64,000 nt of DNA from Streptomyces venezuelae. GTDB taxonomy: Bacteria; Actinomycetota; Actinomycetes; Streptomycetales; Streptomycetaceae. The stretch covers positions 62,001 through 126,000 of the forward strand of contig NZ_CP029192.1 of the NCBI RefSeq assembly GCF_008642315.1, written 5' to 3'. The notes under the pieces are model-generated. The model did not search any database. It saw only the letters and a program-made list of their open reading frames with translations, and was not told the origin of the DNA. Shown in pieces: positions 52,599 to 61,558 of the stretch (the stretch's first letter is position 1; each line of letters opens with the position of its first letter). The position numbers were made by a program, and so were the translations under genes.

Positions 52599-54119
52599 TC
52601 AGACGCGGTCTGCTGCCAGCGGCTCGGCCGCCTCCTTCGCCTCAGCGGGCTCCTCGGGGCTGGGCAGCGGACCGCTGCGCAGCATCAGGGCGGTCACCAC
52701 GGCTCCGAAGACCAGGGCGAACGCGGCCCACAGGAACACCACCGCGTAGCCCTCGAGGGCTGCCTGGTGGATTTGGCCCACCGTGGGCCGGCCCTGGACG
52801 TGGTCGGCGATCCAGTTGGTGGTCGTGTTGGTGGCGATCGTGCTGAACAGGGCGGTGCCGACGGCGCCGCCGAGCTGCTGCCCGACGTTGACGGCGGCCG
52901 AGGCGACACCGGCGTCCCGCGGTTCCACCCCGGAGGTGCCGGTGTTGGCTGCGGCGGAGTAGATCAGGCCCATGCCGACACCGATCACCAGGAGCGGGCC
53001 GAGCAGCGCCGACACGTAGCTGGAGTCGACCTCGATGAAGTACAGCCAGGCCAGGCCGATCGCGCTGATCACCAGGCCGGTGGGAATCATGGGCCGGGGG
53101 CCGACCTTGGGCACCAGGCGTGCGCCGGCGACGGCGGTCACCATGATGGTGCTCACGACCATCGGCAGCATGGCGGAGCCGGTCTTGACCGCCGAGTAGC
53201 CCAGGATGGTCTGCATGTAGAAGACCAGGAACAGCAGGAGGCTGAAGAAGCCGGCGCCGACGAACAGCGTGGTGAGGTAGGCGGCGCCGCGGTTGCGGTC
53301 GGCGACCACCCGGGGCGGCAGCAGCGGGTTACGGGCGCGCATCTGCCAGGCCCAGAAGACGGCCAGCAGGATGGCGCCGGCTGCGAGGAATCCCCACGTG
53401 GAGGCGCCGCTCCAGCCGTCCTCGGCGTTGGAGAAGCCGTAGACCAGGCAGAACAGACCGGCGGATGCGGCCACCATGCCCGGGACGTCCATCTGGGCGC
53501 CCTGGCGGGGCTGCTTGGTCAGCAGGGTCGCGCTGCCGATGAACGCGGCGGCGGCGAAGAACAGGTTGATGTACATGCACCAGCGCCAGTCGAGGCTGGA
53601 GGTCAGCGCGCCTCCGATGATCAGGCCCATGCTGCCGCCGATGGCCATGACGCCGCCGACCGCGCCGAAGGCCTTTCCGCGCTCCTTCGGGCTGGTGAAG
53701 GTGGTGGCCACCACGGACATGCAGGCAGGCGACAGCAGCGCGGCGAAGACGCCCTGCAGGGCGCGGGCCGCCACCAGCAGGCCGAAGCTGTTCGCGGCGC
53801 CGCCGATGGCGGAGGCGACCGCGAAGCCGATCAGCGCGACGAGGACGGCCTGCTTGCGGCCCATCACGTCGGTCAGCCGTCCGCAGAACAGCAGCAGGCT
53901 TCCCATGGGCAGCGCGTAGGCGGTGACGATCCACTGGCGGTCGCCGTCGGAGAAACCGAGGTCTTGCTGCGCGTCGGGAAGGGCGACGTTCATTACGGCC
54001 AGGTCAAGGCCGATCATGAGGTAGGCACAACAGACGGCGGCGAGGATGAGCCACCGTTTGGGGTCCGCGGCCTTCCCAGAGCCCGGCCCAGCCGTGGAAG
54101 CTGCGCTCTGTGTTGCCAT
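52599..54119 (-). CDS. MFS drug exporter, DHA2 family (14 membrane segments)
   Basis: This 506-aa transporter is of the EmrB/QacA type. Motif A is GRLTDVMGRKQAVL and the motif C-like stretch is GGSMGLIIGGALTSSLDWRWCMYIN, which is typical of 14-segment proton-coupled drug exporters. The start MATQSAAS was chosen over an upstream frame because AGGAGA precedes it. An ECF41-type promoter lies at 54165-54191 and a terminator follows. It is the likely export or self-resistance pump of the right-hand cluster. Confidence 0.94.
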   Translation of the reverse strand: MATQSAASTAGPGSGKAADPKRWLILAAVCCAYLMIGLDLAVMNVALPDAQQDLGFSDGDRQWIVTAYALPMGSLLLFCGRLTDVMGRKQAVLVALIGFAVASAIGGAANSFGLLVAARALQGVFAALLSPACMSVVATTFTSPKERGKAFGAVGGVMAIGGSMGLIIGGALTSSLDWRWCMYINLFFAAAAFIGSATLLTKQPRQGAQMDVPGMVAASAGLFCLVYGFSNAEDGWSGASTWGFLAAGAILLAVFWAWQMRARNPLLPPRVVADRNRGAAYLTTLFVGAGFFSLLLFLVFYMQTILGYSAVKTGSAMLPMVVSTIMVTAVAGARLVPKVGPRPMIPTGLVISAIGLAWLYFIEVDSSYVSALLGPLLVIGVGMGLIYSAAANTGTSGVEPRDAGVASAAVNVGQQLGGAVGTALFSTIATNTTTNWIADHVQGRPTVGQIHQAALEGYAVVFLWAAFALVFGAVVTALMLRSGPLPSPEEPAEAKEAAEPLAADRV

Positions 54120-54164
54120 GATCTTCTCCTCGTTCCGGTGCGAACTCTCAGGCTTCATCCCTAC

Positions 54165-54191
54165 GACGACGCAGCGGCCGGGTTTGTGAGG
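54165..54191 (-). promoter_or_regulatory. ECF41-type promoter of the MFS exporter gene
   Basis: Read leftward, CCTCACA (54191-54185), 16 bases, CGTC (54168-54165), 46 bases before the MFS ATG. The 18 bases from CGACCTCACAAACCCGG onward are shared with the site at 56905-56931. Confidence 0.75.
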
Positions 54192-54219
54192 TCGCGGCAC
54201 GTCATCGGGAGGTCGGCCG

Positions 54220-55137
54220 TCAGTCGTCCCGGCTGTCGGGCGCCGCGGACTCGGACTCCAGCATCGGGTTCAGCCAGGGCTTGAACCGGTAGTAGGACTG
54301 GATCTTGTAGATCTCCTCGCCGGTCGACGACGCGGCGGCGTAGTAGAAGAACTTGTCGTCGGCGGCGCGGTGGCGGATGCCGGTGAGGAACTTCTCGATC
54401 TCCGGTTCCATCGGGACGGGCAGGTCCGCGGGGTTCTCGGCCACGATGGAGAAGGAGAACCGCTCGATCTTGGAGGACTCCCAGCCCAGGGTGGCGTAGG
54501 CGCCGATGGCCCGCTCGCTCAGCGTGGTCAACTGCTCGCTGGGCTGGGGCAGTTGCAGGTCCTGGAAGATCGAGCGGACGCTGTCCTTGTCGGTGGGCAG
54601 GCCGTTGAAGTACAGGTTCACCGTGCGGTGGCGGTAGTCGATGGAGAGCGTGGGGATCTGCTGGCCGGCCATGCCGTGGCGGGTGAAGAAGTCGAGGTTG
54701 TCGGCCACGCTGGGCGGCATGGAGGGCAGGTCGAGCAGGGTGGACAGGCGCAGCCATCCGTCGGCAGGGAAGGCCACGTACATCTTCTTGAGGCCGCCGG
54801 CGACGCCGAAGTCGACGCCGTAGAAGTTGACGTCGTGCCGTTCGGCGACCTGCGGGAGCAGGGAGAAGACGGGGTGGCCGGTGCTCTCGATCAGGCCGTG
54901 CGACAGGGCGACGTCGTAGGGGCTGACGTCGCCGGGGGGCACCGTGAAACGCCAGTCGACGTCGTTCGAATAGCGCTTTCCGGTGCCCATCCTGAATGCG
55001 ATCGACGAGTTCGGTATTGCGTCCTGGTATGCGGTCAGGATCGGGCTCACCGTGTCGTGCGAGTACGGCACGTCGAAAAGTCGGGCCGATTCTTCGATGG
55101 CCGAGTAGAGCTCGGTCAATTCGCTGGTCTCGGACAT
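54220..55137 (-). CDS. ABBA aromatic prenyltransferase, NphB/CloQ type (copy 1)
   Basis: The 305-aa soluble enzyme should attach a prenyl group to an aromatic ring. It follows NphB along its length: TELYSAIEESARLFDVPYS, FYGVDFGVAGGLKKMYVAFP, LPSMPPSVADNLDFFTRHGM, IDYRHRTVNLYFNGL and LGWESSKIERFSFSIV. No membrane segments or DDxxD motifs are present, as expected for the ABBA fold. The C-terminus (YYRFKPWLNPMLESES) is less like NphB than copy 2. It may use a longer prenyl donor or a different aromatic. It lies downstream of the ECF41 gene and a terminator. Confidence 0.92.
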   Translation of the reverse strand: MSETSELTELYSAIEESARLFDVPYSHDTVSPILTAYQDAIPNSSIAFRMGTGKRYSNDVDWRFTVPPGDVSPYDVALSHGLIESTGHPVFSLLPQVAERHDVNFYGVDFGVAGGLKKMYVAFPADGWLRLSTLLDLPSMPPSVADNLDFFTRHGMAGQQIPTLSIDYRHRTVNLYFNGLPTDKDSVRSIFQDLQLPQPSEQLTTLSERAIGAYATLGWESSKIERFSFSIVAENPADLPVPMEPEIEKFLTGIRHRAADDKFFYYAAASSTGEEIYKIQSYYRFKPWLNPMLESESAAPDSRDD

Positions 55138-55227
55138 GCGTCCTCCGCGGGTGCGTACGGTCCTTGGGCGGACCGGGTGGTAGGGAAAGCGGTTCGGGGT
55201 GGGGAGTGCGTGTGGTTCCGAAACCGC

Positions 55228-55263
55228 GGCGCGCCCGCGCAGGAAATTCGCTGCGGGCGCGCC
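55228..55263 (-). terminator. Terminator after the second ECF41 gene
   Basis: GGCGCGCCCGC (55228-55238) is perfectly complementary to 55253-55263 across a 14-base AT-containing loop. It lies 19 bases past the ECF41 stop. Confidence 0.7.
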
Positions 55264-55281
55264 CTCTTGTGGCCGTGCGGG

Positions 55282-56226
55282 TCAGTCCTGAACGCCCACG
55301 CGCCAGGGCCGCAGTTTTTCGGGGTTGCGCATGGCCCAGATGTGGGTGATGTGATCGTCGGTGGCCTCGAGTGCCAGAACACTCACGGTGACGCCGTCCT
55401 GCTGGACCACGAGGCCGGGCCTGCCGTTGACCATCCGCTCCAGGATGGTCAGGTCGGGCAGCCTGCTCACGAGGGCGACCAGCCCGTGGGCGATCTGCTC
55501 GGCGCCTTCCATGGAGCGGGCCCCGGCCTCGACGAGGCCGCCGGTGTCGGCGACCGAGACGGCCGCGGGATCCAGGAAGCCGATGAGGGCGCCGATGTCC
55601 TTGGCCTCCCAGGCCTGCTTGAAGTTGCGGATGACGGCGATCTGCCGGCTGGTGGGCCGGGTGGGGGCCTGCGCGTCGCGTATGCGGCGGCGCGCGGAGG
55701 AGGCCAGCTGGCGGCAGGCGGCCGGGGTGCGCCCCACGATGTCGGCGACGTCGCCGAAGGGGTAGCGGAAGACGTCATGCAGGATGAACGCGACGCGTTC
55801 GGCGGGGGTGAGGGATTCCAGGACGACCAGGAAGGCCATGCTGATCGACTCGTCCAGGGTGATCCGGTCGGCGGGGTCGGCCGCGGTGTCCGTGGGGCGG
55901 ACGGTGGCCCATTCCATGCGGTCGGGCACGGGTTCGGGGATCCATTCGCCCACGTAGCTCTCGCGGCGCATGCGGGCCGAGCCGAGCAGGTCCAGGCAGA
56001 TCCGGCCGGCGACCTTGGTCAGCCAGCCACCGGGGGCGGCGATCGCCTGCTGCTGGGCGGGCGTCATGGCGTACCAGCGCACGTAGGTCTCCTGCACCAC
56101 GTCCTCGGCGTCGGCCAGCGAGCCCAGGAGCCGGTAGGCGAGATTGATCAGATGACGCCGCTCTTTCATGATCGTGTCCAGGCTCTGGTCGAGCCCGTCG
56201 TCGTCCCGGGGGGATCGGCTGGTCAT
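55282..56226 (-). CDS. ECF41-type sigma factor with C-terminal SnoaL-like domain (copy 2)
   Basis: This 314-aa paralogue of the sigma at 47.7 kb has nearly the same region 2 (RRHLINLAYRLLGSLADAEDVVQETYVRWYAM) and region 4 (LTPAERVAFILHDVFRYPFGDVADIVGRTPAACRQLASSARRRI). In its C-terminal domain the DGGGK-like motif is changed to ADTGGLV, while NPEKLRPW is kept, so ligand control may differ. GAGGAGAG precedes the ATG. Its own promoter (56270-56296) has the ECF41 form, indicating positive autoregulation. It follows a small membrane protein gene. Confidence 0.92.
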   Translation of the reverse strand: MTSRSPRDDDGLDQSLDTIMKERRHLINLAYRLLGSLADAEDVVQETYVRWYAMTPAQQQAIAAPGGWLTKVAGRICLDLLGSARMRRESYVGEWIPEPVPDRMEWATVRPTDTAADPADRITLDESISMAFLVVLESLTPAERVAFILHDVFRYPFGDVADIVGRTPAACRQLASSARRRIRDAQAPTRPTSRQIAVIRNFKQAWEAKDIGALIGFLDPAAVSVADTGGLVEAGARSMEGAEQIAHGLVALVSRLPDLTILERMVNGRPGLVVQQDGVTVSVLALEATDDHITHIWAMRNPEKLRPWRVGVQD

Positions 56227-56269
56227 AGTGGCGTGCTCTCCTCGCCTCGCTTGGGTCGTCACTGGGTAC

Positions 56270-56296
56270 GACGAGACAGCGCGGTCGGCTGTGAGC
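56270..56296 (-). promoter_or_regulatory. ECF41-type promoter of the ECF41 gene itself
   Basis: Read leftward, GCTCACA (56296-56290), 16 bases, CGTC (56273-56270), 44 bases before the sigma factor ATG. It implies autoregulation or cross-control by the paralogue. Confidence 0.7.
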
Positions 56297-56387
56297 TGGG
56301 GTCCCGTGCGGGGCGGCAGCGGCCACGGCGGTGGTGCTGCCGTGGCCGCGACGAGCGTGCCGGCGCCTGCCCTGGTGTGGCGGCGGG

Positions 56388-56852
56388 TCAGGCGGGTGTG
56401 GTGGCGCTGTTGGCGCGCAGGGTGAAGGCGCGCAGGACCAGGGCCGTCTCCATCGCGCACAGGGCCACGCCCAGGGTGACGTGGGCGGCCAGGGAGCTCT
56501 CCAGGCCCAGGAAGGTCTGGGTGAAGGTGAACAGCAAAAGGCCGATGGTCGCCTTGAGCGGCCAGGTCAGCCAGCGGTTGCGGCGCCACAGCAGGACGGC
56601 GGCCACGACCTGGAGGAGCACCACGAGCTCGAAGATGTAGGCGTTGACGCCGTGCGGGTCGATCGAGTCGACGTCGCCGTTGAGCAGCATGCCGGCCAGC
56701 AGGCCCTGGACCAGGGTCTCCAGGCAGCCTATGGCGGCCACGACCCGCAGCAGTGTCACCAAGCCGGGACCGTCCACCGCCTGGGCCGTCGTGACCGCCC
56801 CGGCCTGGGAGGGCGCACCCTTGGAAGAGGTGTCGTGCATCGAAATCCCCAT
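56388..56852 (-). CDS. Small four-helix membrane protein (DUF6220-like)
   Basis: The 154-aa protein has about four membrane segments (for example VTLLRVVAAIGCLETLVQGLLAGMLL and FELVVLLQVVAAVLLW). The DPHGVNAYIFELV stretch recalls DUF6220 or DoxX-like membrane proteins. GGAAAG precedes the ATG. Its promoter has the ECF41 form, so it belongs to the sigma factor's regulon and may protect the membrane or assist export. It lies between the terpene cyclase and ECF41 genes on the same strand. Confidence 0.7.
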   Translation of the reverse strand: MGISMHDTSSKGAPSQAGAVTTAQAVDGPGLVTLLRVVAAIGCLETLVQGLLAGMLLNGDVDSIDPHGVNAYIFELVVLLQVVAAVLLWRRNRWLTWPLKATIGLLLFTFTQTFLGLESSLAAHVTLGVALCAMETALVLRAFTLRANSATTPA

Positions 56853-56904
56853 TTCTTTCCGTTATTTCGGCCATCGAATGCCTGGCCGGTCATCACAGTT
56901 GACT

Positions 56905-56931
56905 GACGATGCGGCGCCCGGGTTTGTGAGG
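56905..56931 (-). promoter_or_regulatory. ECF41-type promoter of the small membrane protein gene
   Basis: Read leftward, CCTCACA (56931-56925), 16 bases, CGTC (56908-56905), 53 bases before the ATG. It starts just six bases after the terpene cyclase stop. Confidence 0.75.
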
Positions 56932-56936
56932 TCGCC

Positions 56937-58538
56937 TCAGGCGGTCGTCTCGGCGACCACGCGGTTGAGGGCCGTCAGGGTGTGCACGTCGGCCAGGACG
57001 GGGAAGTCGAAGGGCAGCGGGCGCGGGCCGACCTGGTCGGGCACCGAGGTGAAGCCGCCGTCGGCGTGCTGCTGGCTCTCCAGGTAGGCCAGCGGTTCGC
57101 TCAGGTCGGTGCCCGGGGCGTGCCGGACCAGGGTGGCCAGGGCCTGGGCGGTGGAGAGCACGTCGCTGTCCTTGTCCGGGGTGTGGCCCCATCCGCCGTC
57201 GCTGTTCTGGGACTTGGCCAGGTAGCCGAGGGCCTTGGCCGTGCACTCGGCGGCGCGCTGGCGCAGGTCTTCCTCGGCGGCGGGGATGTGGGCCAGGGCG
57301 TCCAGGACGCGCAGGATGACGCTGGGCAGGCTCAGGGTCCAGCTGGGGTCGAAGCTGCCGTCGGCGTCCTGGGCGCCGATGAGCACCTCGACGGCGGGGG
57401 CCAGCAGGTGCGCGTGGTTGTCCCAGGGCAGGGCGATGACGGCGCCCGCGGTCATGTCCAGGTCCCAGGGGTGGCCGCGCAGGTAGGTGGGGAAGCCGCC
57501 CTCCTCGTTGGCCCGGGCGCGCAGGTAGGCCTCGCCGCCCTGGATGCCGTGGCGGAAGCGTCCCGCGTCCAGCAGGCGCAGGAACTCCACGCAGCGGGCG
57601 GTGTCGTCCACGTCGGTCTGGGTGGTGGTCTCGTTGTAGCCCCAGCCGCCGTCGGCCTGCTGGTGGGAGGCGATGTACTCGCCCATCCGGGCCGCCAGGC
57701 GGGCGTGGCCGGGGGCGTCGGCCAGGGCCACGCCGGCCAGGGCGGTCACGAAGACCTCCTGGCCGTCGATGAAGGGCACGCCGCCGTCCGGGCCGCGCAG
57801 CTGGACCAGGGCGTCGATGCCGTCGCGCATCAGGGCGCAGCCGGGCCGGTAGGTGTGCAGGGCGTGCAGGGCCACGAGGTGGGCCAGGGCGTTGCCCTCC
57901 CACACGCGGCGGGTGGGGAAGGCGGCCAGCCGGCGTACGAGCAGGTTCTGGTGCTCGAGCAGTTCCTGCTGGTAGGTGGCGTCCTTGGCGGCCGTGCTCG
58001 GTGCCGAGCCCCAGCCGGCGTGCGCGTGCAGGATGGTGGCCGCGCACAGGGTCAGTTCCGTCCAGACCGCCTGCGGGCGGGGGCCGATGTCACGCGGGTC
58101 GGGGCGGGCGCCGTCCGGCAGCAGGCCGCACAGGCCCAGGATGGTGTCCAGCAGCAGGCGCTTGCGGGCGCCGGTGCCGTGCCGGGACTTGCCCTGGCCC
58201 TTGAGGACGGCGCTGGTGTCGCAGGGCCGGCCAAGGAGGGCGTCCACGACCACCGCTTCCAGGGCGCCCTTGGGCTCGGCGCGCTGGAGGTATTCCTGGA
58301 GTTCCTTCTGTGCGCGGGGCAGGGCGCGCTCCTTGCGCAGCAGGAGCAGCAGCAGCGCGGATTCGATGATCCGGCCCGAGCAGCGGTCCTTGAGGGCGCC
58401 CTCGCCGTCCACCTGCACGGCCAGGTGGCGTGCCACCCGGTTGCGCATCGCCTCGGCCCCGGACCGCTGCCCGGTGCCGCCGGCGGTGGCGGGACGGGGG
58501 GCGGAGCCGGCGACGGAGTCAACCAGACGATCACTCAT
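56937..58538 (-). CDS. Class II terpene cyclase (diterpene cyclase-like, DVDD motif)
   Basis: This 533-aa protein has the beta-gamma alpha-barrel layout of bacterial class II diterpene cyclases and squalene-hopene cyclases. The proton-donating DxDD motif is TQTDVDDT, with Asp309, Asp311 and Asp312. QW-like repeats are visible as HQQADGGWGY, QDADGSFDPSW, KSQNSDGGWGH and SQQHADGGFTS. There is no class I DDxxD. It is about 100 residues shorter than hopene cyclases, which suits GGPP-type substrates. It would cyclise a prenyl chain by protonation, either free GGPP or a chain already on the aromatic ring. AAAGGA precedes the ATG. Confidence 0.88.
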   Translation of the reverse strand: MSDRLVDSVAGSAPRPATAGGTGQRSGAEAMRNRVARHLAVQVDGEGALKDRCSGRIIESALLLLLLRKERALPRAQKELQEYLQRAEPKGALEAVVVDALLGRPCDTSAVLKGQGKSRHGTGARKRLLLDTILGLCGLLPDGARPDPRDIGPRPQAVWTELTLCAATILHAHAGWGSAPSTAAKDATYQQELLEHQNLLVRRLAAFPTRRVWEGNALAHLVALHALHTYRPGCALMRDGIDALVQLRGPDGGVPFIDGQEVFVTALAGVALADAPGHARLAARMGEYIASHQQADGGWGYNETTTQTDVDDTARCVEFLRLLDAGRFRHGIQGGEAYLRARANEEGGFPTYLRGHPWDLDMTAGAVIALPWDNHAHLLAPAVEVLIGAQDADGSFDPSWTLSLPSVILRVLDALAHIPAAEEDLRQRAAECTAKALGYLAKSQNSDGGWGHTPDKDSDVLSTAQALATLVRHAPGTDLSEPLAYLESQQHADGGFTSVPDQVGPRPLPFDFPVLADVHTLTALNRVVAETTA

Positions 58539-58765
58539 GCTCAGTTTTCCTTTCGGATGCACAGCGAAGCGAAGAAAGAAGGGGGGCGGGGCCCGGACGT
58601 CGAAGGGGTCCGGCCGCCCGTGCCGGAAGGGCCCGGAAGGGCGGTGCGAGCGCGCGGCGGTGAGGGAGGTGTGCGTGGCGGGGCCCGGCGCGGACGCGCC
58701 GGCCCTACGCGTCGGCCGCCCGGCTGCGGGCGGGCCTGCGTGCGGGTCCGTGCGGGTCGCGGAGA

Positions 58766-58787
58766 CAAAAAAACGCCGAGCTCGGCG
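58766..58787 (-). terminator. Rho-independent terminator after the second prenyltransferase
   Basis: Read leftward, the palindrome CGCCGAGCTCGGCG (58787-58774) is followed by TTTTTTTGTCTCC. It terminates the prenyltransferase transcript that crosses the 41-base repeat array, before the terpene cyclase promoter region. Confidence 0.8.
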
Positions 58788-58984
58788 GGAGGGGAACCTC
58801 AACCACCGCTCGGCGGGATTTGGGCAGGGAAAGCGTGCAGACAGTGTGACACGGCGAGCTGTCCGGGGACAAGAGCGCCGGAAAGCCGACGGCGGGATGC
58901 GGCCCCGGCCGCACCCCGCCCCCACCACCGACTCCCGCACCCAGGCGCCCAGTTGCCGCCCCAGCCCTCTCCGGCGGGGGTGCG

Positions 58985-59210
58985 CCGCATGCCGCCGCGG
59001 CCTCAACGCCCCCGCCACGGGGGGCCGTTCACAGTCTCGCCGCCCCAACACCCCGACCACGGAGGCGGTTCACAGTCTCGCCGTCCCAACACCCCGACCA
59101 CGGAGGCGGTTCGCAGCCTCACCGCGCCAACCCCCCTGACACGGTCGCGATTAGCCGTCTCACCGCGCCAACTGCATTGCCGTCGGGGGCCGTTCACAGC
59201 CCTGGGCCCC
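58985..59210. repeat. Degenerate array of 41-base direct repeats
   Basis: Units centred on GTTCACAGTCTCGCCG, then CCAACACCCCGACCACGGAGG, start near 59027, 59068 and 59109 (41-base period). Decayed copies lie on both sides, at about 58986, 59149 and 59192. The array sits in the 820-base gap between the prenyltransferase and terpene cyclase genes. The spacing is uniform without distinct spacers, so it is a tandem repeat and not CRISPR. No gene was seen in the rest of the gap. Confidence 0.75.
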
Positions 59211-59358
59211 GAGCCCGGCCCGGCGCCCACCCCGGGGGGCCTGGGTGCCGCTCCCCCGGCCCGGGGCCCTCAGAGCCGGGCGCCCCGCCCCCGGCGCCAA
59301 CCCCGCTGGTTCGGGGGCCGGTTGCGGGGGCGGGGTGCGGGCGGGCCGTCCGGGTGGG

Positions 59359-60240
59359 TCAGTTGCGGGAGCGGACCCGGTCCAGGGCGGCGGAGGCCAG
59401 GTGGTGGTAGGTGGCGAGCTTGTAGTACTCGCGGTCGGGGGCGAGCACCCCGGCGTACACCATGATCCGTTCGCCGTCGTAGGTGTAGGGCGCGTTCCTG
59501 GCGAGCTTGTCCAGGCTCGGCTCGACGTGGGCGGGCAGTTGCACCGGGTCGGTGGTGCGCCGGGAGAAGCTGACCCGGTCGATCTTGGCGGAGTCCCAGC
59601 CGAAGGTGGGATACAGCGCCGCCGAGCCCTCGGCGAAGGCCAGCAGTTCCTCGCTGGGGTCGGGCATGCCGAAGTCGGCGAGCAGTGCCCGCAGCGCGCC
59701 GCGCTCCACGTGCTGGGCGGACAGCCCGTTGAAGTACACGTTCCAGGTGCGGCTCGCGTAGTCGACCGCGATCGCGGAGATCTTGCCGTCCAGGCCGTGC
59801 GCGGCGAACGTGCCCATGTGCTCGGCCAGGCCCGGCGGCATGGAGGCGATGTCGGCCAGCGAGGCCAGTTCCTGGCGCCGGTTCATCGGGAAGAGCGCGT
59901 AGGCCTTGTTGAAGATCCCGGTGACCGCGTAGTCGACGCCGTAGCCCTGCAGGGGCATGTGCGCCCGCAGGTCGGCGAAGAGGGCGCGCACGGGGTGGTC
60001 GATCTCCTCGACCAGGCCGTGGGCCAGGGCCCTTTCGTAGGGGTCGCCGTCGCTCAGCGGTGTGGTGAAGTCGAAGGAGAGGCTGTCGCCGGCCACCGTG
60101 TTGAAGACGACGGCGCCGATCACGTCCTGGAAGGCGGTCAGGACAGGCCACATCCGCTCGCGGGAGCAGGCCGTGTCTAACAGCCCGGCCGCCTCCTCCA
60201 GCGCCGTGTACAGACCCTCAATATTGGCTTTTTTGGACAT
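59359..60240 (-). CDS. ABBA aromatic prenyltransferase, NphB type (copy 2)
   Basis: This 293-aa enzyme is the closer of the two to NphB. Shared segments include ANIEGLYTALEEAAGLLDTACSRERMWPVLTAFQD, DSLSFDFTTPLSDGDPYERALAHGL, YAVTGIFNKAYALFP, MPPGLAEHMGTFAAHGLDG, VNVYFNGLS-like WNVYFNGLSAQ and the C-terminal ERIMVYAGVLAPDREYYKLATYHH. It should prenylate a phenolic ring using a diphosphate with Mg(II). It is divergent from an O-methyltransferase gene. Having two ABBA enzymes suggests two prenylations or two chain lengths. Confidence 0.93.
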   Translation of the reverse strand: MSKKANIEGLYTALEEAAGLLDTACSRERMWPVLTAFQDVIGAVVFNTVAGDSLSFDFTTPLSDGDPYERALAHGLVEEIDHPVRALFADLRAHMPLQGYGVDYAVTGIFNKAYALFPMNRRQELASLADIASMPPGLAEHMGTFAAHGLDGKISAIAVDYASRTWNVYFNGLSAQHVERGALRALLADFGMPDPSEELLAFAEGSAALYPTFGWDSAKIDRVSFSRRTTDPVQLPAHVEPSLDKLARNAPYTYDGERIMVYAGVLAPDREYYKLATYHHLASAALDRVRSRN

Positions 60241-60502
60241 TTGACCCCCCGGTATGCGGCGCGAAACAGTCCGTTTGTCGCGCCCCCCGACGGTGCGCGG
60301 TCCGGCACCGTTCTTGGCTCAATATCGTTGCCTCGCCTCGACGCCCGGTCAAGAAGCGCTGAACTGCCCGTGGGGACGCACTCCTGCGTCTCTCGAGCGG
60401 AATCCGACGGACCGTATGGAGGCTGGATATCTACCCGCCAGGTCCGTGCACGCCTGCGTGCGCCCCCCTGGGATTCGGACAGATGAGAGAAGGACCTTGT
60501 CG

Positions 60503-61558
60503 ATGGCAGTCACCCAGTCCGCGGCCGCATCCGACCCGCAGGCATCCGACAGCGCTGAAGCGACAGGAGAGCTGCTCGAACTCTCCCTGGCCTACATGTA
60601 CTCGGCGGCGCTGAGCAGCGCCGCGCGCTTCGGCGTCGCCGACCACCTGGTGGACGGGCCCCGCACCGCGGAGGAGCTCGCCGCGGCGGTGGGGGTCAAC
60701 GCGCCCTTCCTGTACCGGATCCTGCGCTACCTGGCCACCAAGGAGGTCTTCCGCGAGGACGAGGAGGGCCGCTTCCACCTCACCCCGCGTGCGCAGCCGC
60801 TGCGCACGGACTCCGAGCGCTCGCTGCGCGCGTACATCACGGTGTGCGGCGAGGCGCCGTTCTGGGAGCCGGCGGGCCGTCTGCACGAGGCGGTGCGCAC
60901 CGGCACCACCGCCTTCGAGGGCCAGTACGGCACGTCCTTCTACAAGTACGTGGCCGGCAACCCGGACTTCGGACAGGCCTTCAACACCGCGATGGCCACG
61001 GTCTCCGAGGCGCTGAGCGACGACATCGCCGAGGCCTGCGACTTCTCCGCCGCCAAGACGCTGGTGGACGTGGGCGGCGGGCAGGGCGGGCTGCTGCGCT
61101 CCATCCTGCGGCGCAACCCGCAGCTGACGGGCACCCTGTTCGACCTGGAGAACGTGGTGGCCGGGCACGTCCTGGACACCCCGGACCTGGCCGGGCGCTG
61201 GGACACGCAGGCCGGGGACTTCTTCGTCTCCGTGCCCGCCGGCGCCGACGTGTACTTCCTCAAGCAGGTGCTGGCCAGCTGGCCGGACGAGCAGTGCGTG
61301 AACATCCTGCGCACCTGCCGCGAGGCGATGCCCGCGCACGGGCGGCTCCTGGTCGCCAACCCCATGATCCCGGCGGGCAACGAGCCCCACCCCGGCAAGA
61401 CGGTGGACCTGATGATGATGACGGTCCTCAACGGCCGCAACCGCACCCGCGCGGAGTACGAGGAGCTGCTCACCGCCGCGGGCTTCGAGGTCACCCGCTT
61501 CCTGGACCCCTCCCCGCACGCCTCCGTGGTCGAGGCGGTGCCGGCCGCCGGGGCCTGA
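60503..61558 (+). CDS. SAM-dependent O-methyltransferase, polyketide/phenol type
   Basis: This 351-aa Methyltransf_2 enzyme has a dimerisation domain (SAARFGVADHLVDGPRTAEELAAAVGVNAPFLYRILRYLATKEVF) and SAM motif TLVDVGGGQGGLLRSIL near residue 188. The plant-type catalytic His motif (HDW) is replaced by KQVLASWPDEQ, as in DnrK-like bacterial enzymes where proximity rather than a general base drives transfer. Followed by MPAHGRLLVANPMIP. GAGAAGGA sets the ATG; an upstream in-frame TTG is less likely. It is divergent from the NphB-type gene and probably methylates the same aromatic. Confidence 0.92.
   Translation: MAVTQSAAASDPQASDSAEATGELLELSLAYMYSAALSSAARFGVADHLVDGPRTAEELAAAVGVNAPFLYRILRYLATKEVFREDEEGRFHLTPRAQPLRTDSERSLRAYITVCGEAPFWEPAGRLHEAVRTGTTAFEGQYGTSFYKYVAGNPDFGQAFNTAMATVSEALSDDIAEACDFSAAKTLVDVGGGQGGLLRSILRRNPQLTGTLFDLENVVAGHVLDTPDLAGRWDTQAGDFFVSVPAGADVYFLKQVLASWPDEQCVNILRTCREAMPAHGRLLVANPMIPAGNEPHPGKTVDLMMMTVLNGRNRTRAEYEELLTAAGFEVTRFLDPSPHASVVEAVPAAGA

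Noticed and set aside
58845..58851. TGTGACA upstream of the terpene cyclase, a possible sixth ECF41 promoter
   Set aside because: The bases 16 positions away read CAGG rather than GACG, so the -10 element is missing.
58985..59210. CRISPR array
   Set aside because: The repeats are contiguous 41-base tandem copies without unique spacers, and no cas genes are present.
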